Part shown: piece by piece, positions 13,869-16,942 of the stretch | How the letters are laid out: each line of letters starts with the position of its first letter | Position numbering within the stretch: position 1 is the first letter of the stretch | Source: UBA6772 sp963933205 | Lineage (GTDB): Bacteria > Bacteroidota > Bacteroidia > Flavobacteriales > UBA7430 | Direction: 5' to 3' | Length of the DNA: 16,942 bases | Assembly (NCBI GenBank): GCA_963933205.1 | Contig: CAWVTK010000027.1 | Coordinates: forward strand, 1 to 16,942 | Notes under the pieces: generated by a model | Database searches by the model: none | Told to the model about the DNA's origin: nothing | What the model saw: the letters and a program-made list of their open reading frames with translations, nothing else | Position numbers and translations under genes: made by a program

Positions 13869-14582
13869 ATGAAAATTGGACTTTTAGGTTACGGAAAAAT
13901 GGGAAAGGCAATAGAAAAAATTGCTTTAGAAAGAGGGCATGAAATTGTACTCAAAATTAACGCAGCAAATCAAAATTCTTTAAACAGTAAAAGTTTTGAT
14001 CAGGTTGATGTAGCCATAGAATTTAGCCTTCCAAATACGGCACAACACAATATAGAACAGGCTTTGCACACAAACACACCCGTGGTTTGCGGTACTACAG
14101 GATGGTTAAAAAACCTAAACGAAGTTCATCATTTGTGTACTAATAAAAACAGCGCTTTTTTGTATGCATCAAACTTTAGCTTGGGCGTAAACTTGTTTTT
14201 TGAATTGAATGAAAAACTTGCTAAACTAATGGCAAAACACCCAACGTACGAGGCTAGTATAAAAGAAATACATCACAGTCAGAAATTAGATGCGCCTAGT
14301 GGAACCGCCATTTCATTGGCCGATCAAATTATTACAACTACTGAGCAAAAAGACCAATGGGTTTTAAACACAAGCGAGTCTAAAAACGAACTTACAATTG
14401 AGGCCTTGAGAGAAGACGGGGTGCCAGGAACGCATCTTGTAAGCTACCAATCTGAAGTAGATACCTTAAGCATAAAGCATGTGGCGCATTCGAGAAATGG
14501 ATTTGCTCTTGGTGCAGTTGTAGCAGCCGAATGGATTCTGAATAAAAAGGGCCTCTTTAGCATGAAAGATGTTTTATTTTGA
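13869..14582 (+). CDS. dapB: 4-hydroxy-tetrahydrodipicolinate reductase
   Basis: A 237-residue NAD(P)H-dependent reductase of the lysine/diaminopimelate pathway, supplying the peptidoglycan cross-link residue and lysine. The nucleotide-binding motif GYGKMG is at 7-12 (the family has GxxGxMG), and CGTTGW (74-79) lies near the cofactor. The DapB signature EIHHSQKLDAPSGTA (133-147) carries the proton-donor histidine pair H135/H136, K139 and the PSGTA substrate loop. The C-terminal HVAHSRNGFALGAVVAA matches the closing segment. It is slightly shorter than E. coli DapB (273 residues), as usual for this phylum. It is cytoplasmic and lies between DUF5683 (2-nt gap) and lepB (64-nt gap). Confidence 0.96.
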   Translation: MKIGLLGYGKMGKAIEKIALERGHEIVLKINAANQNSLNSKSFDQVDVAIEFSLPNTAQHNIEQALHTNTPVVCGTTGWLKNLNEVHHLCTNKNSAFLYASNFSLGVNLFFELNEKLAKLMAKHPTYEASIKEIHHSQKLDAPSGTAISLADQIITTTEQKDQWVLNTSESKNELTIEALREDGVPGTHLVSYQSEVDTLSIKHVAHSRNGFALGAVVAAEWILNKKGLFSMKDVLF

Positions 14583-14646
14583 AATAAAGCAAATAATTAA
14601 CATAATTAACGTTTACCATACGTATTGTTCACCTTAAAAAACAACT

Positions 14647-16149
14647 ATGAATACTAAGAAACATATCCAATTTATAGTAAGCTGTATTGTTTACATTATA
14701 CTCATTAAGCTGCTTAGCTTAAACTGGTTTTATTTTGGGCTTCTAGCTATTGCCGATTATTTTTATTGGAATTATATTAATTGGATTTTTTGGAAAAAAA
14801 GACCTGTTAAGGAAGTGGTGAAAAAATCGGCTTTTAAAGAATGGTTTAATGCCATACTTTTTGCTGTTGTTGGAGCCACCTTAATTCATACCTACATTAT
14901 TCAACCTTTTGTAATCCCTACATCGTCTATGGAAAAATCGATGTTAATTGGAGATTATTTATTGGTTAGTAAATTAAATTATGGTCCTAATGTGCCTAAC
15001 ACACCTTTATCTATACCGTTTATGCACAATGTTTTGGTTGGAACCAAAAACACATTATCCTATTCTAAATCCTTACAATTAGGCTACAATAGGCTGCCCG
15101 GATTTACAAAAATTAAAAACAACGACATTGTGGTTTTTAATTACCCTGTAGATGATATGCAAGAAAACATGCCTTTTGATAAAAAAACGCACTATGTAAA
15201 AAGATGCATCGGTATTGCTGGAGACTCTTTAGAAATTGTAGATCAAAAAGTATATATAAATGGAGAGGAACAAAGCTTACCAGATAGATCGCACGGTCAA
15301 TTTAGCTATATAGTTAGTACGAATGGGAATGGTTTCAGACAAAAATTTCTGCTCGAAAATGAAATTACCGAAGTGTATCCTCTACACGAGTACGAGTTCG
15401 AATTGGCCGAAGATCAGGTTGCGCTTTTTAAAGACCAAGCTTATATTAGAAATGTAGATCCAATTGACAGCTTAAACAAATACAGAATTATTACACAAGG
15501 CGTAAAGTTAAATGCAAATGTATTGGCTACTTATAAAGGCGTAAAAACGAGTACGGGTGTGTTTTTAATGATGTTAACCGATGAAAATGTTGAAAAACTA
15601 CAATCACTTTCTACTGTTACTAGTGTAAGTAAACCAAACTTACTGCCAAGTCAAAAAGGCGAGATTATGTTTCCAGAAGGCAATACTTACAACTGGAGCA
15701 CAGACAATTACGGCCCTATTTACATTCCTAAAGCCGGAGCTACAATACAATTAACTGAGGCTAATTTAGAGATGTATGCAAAAGTTATTGACTATTACGA
15801 AGAAAATGATTTGGAACAAAAGGAAGACGGTATATACATTAACAATGTATTAAGTACCAGTTATACTTTTAACATGAACTATTTTTGGATGATGGGAGAC
15901 AACAGACACAACTCATTAGACTCTAGATTTTGGGGCTTTGTGCCAGAAAATCATGTGGTAGGGAAACCCGTATTTAATTGGTTAAGTATAGATCCTAACA
16001 AAAAAGGCTTGAGTAAAATTCGCTGGAATAGAATGTTCACCTTTATTCATGGAGATGGTACTCCTAAATCCTATTTAATACACTTTTTAATACTTTTAGG
16101 TATTTGGAACTTGCTAAAAAGGTTTGTATTTAAAAAGAAAACAACTTAA
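14647..16149 (+). CDS. lepB: Signal peptidase I with enlarged periplasmic domain
   Basis: A 500-residue inner-membrane protease that removes signal peptides from exported proteins. Hydrophobic segments lie at about 8-26, 28-50 and 67-88, plus a C-terminal one at about 473-492, which is uncommon for the family. The catalytic serine is S94 in PTSSMEKSM and the general-base lysine is K185 in HYVKRCIGIAGDSL. The last conserved box, GDNRHNSLDSRFWG, is at 417-430. Between the lysine box and this box lie about 220 residues (roughly 200-416), far more than in short SPases, giving a total length well above E. coli LepB (324). Its stop overlaps the next signal peptidase gene by 1 nt (TAATG). It could be read from the parA operon or from a promoter in the 64-nt gap, where I see no clear box. 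Confidence 0.95.
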   Translation: MNTKKHIQFIVSCIVYIILIKLLSLNWFYFGLLAIADYFYWNYINWIFWKKRPVKEVVKKSAFKEWFNAILFAVVGATLIHTYIIQPFVIPTSSMEKSMLIGDYLLVSKLNYGPNVPNTPLSIPFMHNVLVGTKNTLSYSKSLQLGYNRLPGFTKIKNNDIVVFNYPVDDMQENMPFDKKTHYVKRCIGIAGDSLEIVDQKVYINGEEQSLPDRSHGQFSYIVSTNGNGFRQKFLLENEITEVYPLHEYEFELAEDQVALFKDQAYIRNVDPIDSLNKYRIITQGVKLNANVLATYKGVKTSTGVFLMMLTDENVEKLQSLSTVTSVSKPNLLPSQKGEIMFPEGNTYNWSTDNYGPIYIPKAGATIQLTEANLEMYAKVIDYYEENDLEQKEDGIYINNVLSTSYTFNMNYFWMMGDNRHNSLDSRFWGFVPENHVVGKPVFNWLSIDPNKKGLSKIRWNRMFTFIHGDGTPKSYLIHFLILLGIWNLLKRFVFKKKTT

Positions 16150-16942
16150 TGCACTTACTCAAGATAATTGCAGCAATTTGCCTAGCATTTTTTGTTAAAC
16201 TTTTTGTTTATCAACCTTTTATAATTCCATCAAGCTCTATGGATAAAACCCTAGTTCAGGGCGACTACGTACTTGTTAATAAATGGCAAAACAATTTATT
16301 TGGCAACTTACTAAACCTTAAAAAAGGAGCCGTTATAGCTTTTCATTATCCTTTAGAAAAAGGCGCCGTAAAAGATAAAATGGTTTTTATAAAACGTTGT
16401 GCTGCGCTACCAGGAGATACTTTATTAATTCAAAACGGTGCGCTTAACCAGGAGTTTAGCCCAGTGCAATTTGACTATGTAATTTCTGATCCGAACAAAA
16501 CAATAAACTGGGATTTACTAAATAAATACGGCGTACACTTAGGGGGAAGAGCCGTAAACGATCGATGGATTTTAAGTTTAGACAGCAATCAATTAAGTCA
16601 AATTTTGGAAATAGATACACGCTTAAGCTTTGTAAAAAATACCAATCCTAAAAACAAAACAGATCTTTCAGTTTTCCCATCAGATACTAGTTTACACTGG
16701 AATAGAGATTATTACGGTCCTTTGTATACACCAAAAAAAGGCAGTACTGTTCAGCTTAACTCTGTAAATATTAGTTGTTATCAAAAGATTATTTCTGAAT
16801 ACGAAAATCATACGCTAGCAATTAAAGCCAACAGCATATACCTAGACGGAACTCAGGTAACAGAATATACATTTGAGCAGAACTACTATTTTATGCTAGG
16901 CGACAACAGACATCATTCTCAAGATTCTCGGTTTTGGGGCTT
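16149..16942 (+). CDS. lepB: Second signal peptidase I, tandem paralogue (runs off the right edge)
   Basis: An open frame begins with ATG at 16149, sharing the last A of the preceding stop codon (TAATG), and stays open for 264 codons to the window edge. It starts with one hydrophobic segment (residues 3-23), then YQPFIIPSSSMDKTL with catalytic S30, FIKRCAALPGDTL with K82, and near the end GDNRHHSQDSRFWGF, so both catalytic residues are intact. About 160 residues between the lysine box and the last box align in layout with the insertion of the upstream lepB (both have a W-x-x-D/R-x-YGP-x-Y-x-PK-x-G region), showing duplication of an already enlarged enzyme. It lacks the extra N-terminal membrane segments of its neighbour. 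The C-terminus is not visible. Confidence 0.92.
   Translation, partial: MHLLKIIAAICLAFFVKLFVYQPFIIPSSSMDKTLVQGDYVLVNKWQNNLFGNLLNLKKGAVIAFHYPLEKGAVKDKMVFIKRCAALPGDTLLIQNGALNQEFSPVQFDYVISDPNKTINWDLLNKYGVHLGGRAVNDRWILSLDSNQLSQILEIDTRLSFVKNTNPKNKTDLSVFPSDTSLHWNRDYYGPLYTPKKGSTVQLNSVNISCYQKIISEYENHTLAIKANSIYLDGTQVTEYTFEQNYYFMLGDNRHHSQDSRFWG

Noticed and set aside
14594..14610. Two copies of TAATTAAC with a 9-nt period upstream of lepB
   Set aside because: The repeat is short and AT-rich, and can arise by chance in this base composition; no further copies follow.
1..16942. Defence island, prophage, insertion sequence, CRISPR array or tRNA gene
   Set aside because: All long frames are accounted for by core or ordinary metabolic genes, and I saw no spaced direct repeats, transposase motifs or cloverleaf-like sequence.

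Overview
The window looks like chromosomal DNA of an AT-rich member of the Bacteroidota, most likely a Flavobacteriales-type bacterium. Evidence: Bacteroidota-style promoters (TAnnTTTG at -7, in two cases with TTG about 20 nt upstream), no obvious Shine-Dalgarno sequences, a DUF5683 gene between parB and dapB, a signal peptidase I with a large periplasmic insertion, and a secreted reprolysin-like metallopeptidase precursor. I found no tRNA, rRNA, CRISPR array, insertion sequence, phage gene or plasmid gene.

Layout. Positions 1-626 (minus) hold the N-terminal part of a secreted metallopeptidase, divergent from a DAO-family FAD oxidoreductase (733-1884). After a 273-nt AT-rich gap comes an AI-2E family membrane protein (2158-3195). 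It converges, with overlapping stop codons, on a minus-strand pair: a HemY-type protoporphyrinogen/coproporphyrinogen oxidase and a DUF493 protein (3192-4788). Divergent from that pair is a tightly overlapping plus-strand operon: a small NadR-like ATPase, a RecQ helicase and methionyl-tRNA formyltransferase (4865-8235). The HU gene (8421-8693) has the best promoter in the window and a strong terminator shared with the convergent PhnP-like metallo-hydrolase (8746-9510). That hydrolase is divergent from a conserved 475-residue protein of unknown function (9618-11045), which converges on a flavodoxin-fold NAD(P)H:FMN reductase (11046-11567). The window ends in the housekeeping operon parA-parB-DUF5683-dapB-lepB-lepB (11680 to beyond 16942): chromosome partition, a small membrane protein, lysine/diaminopimelate synthesis, then two tandem signal peptidases I, the second cut by the window edge.

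Most of the window is core housekeeping sequence and I see no defence, secretion or mobile system in it. The non-routine signals are small. Two genes have a -7 box only 4-5 nt before the start codon, suggesting leaderless mRNAs. Operator-like palindromes lie upstream of parA and between the PhnP-like gene and the unknown gene. A strong terminator hairpin is embedded in the coding sequence of a convergent gene. The RecQ carries its zinc-binding cysteines at the C-terminus. The tandem signal peptidases share an enlarged periplasmic insertion. Three gene starts (4865, 9618, 11567) are set inside the longest open frame, for reasons given in their entries.
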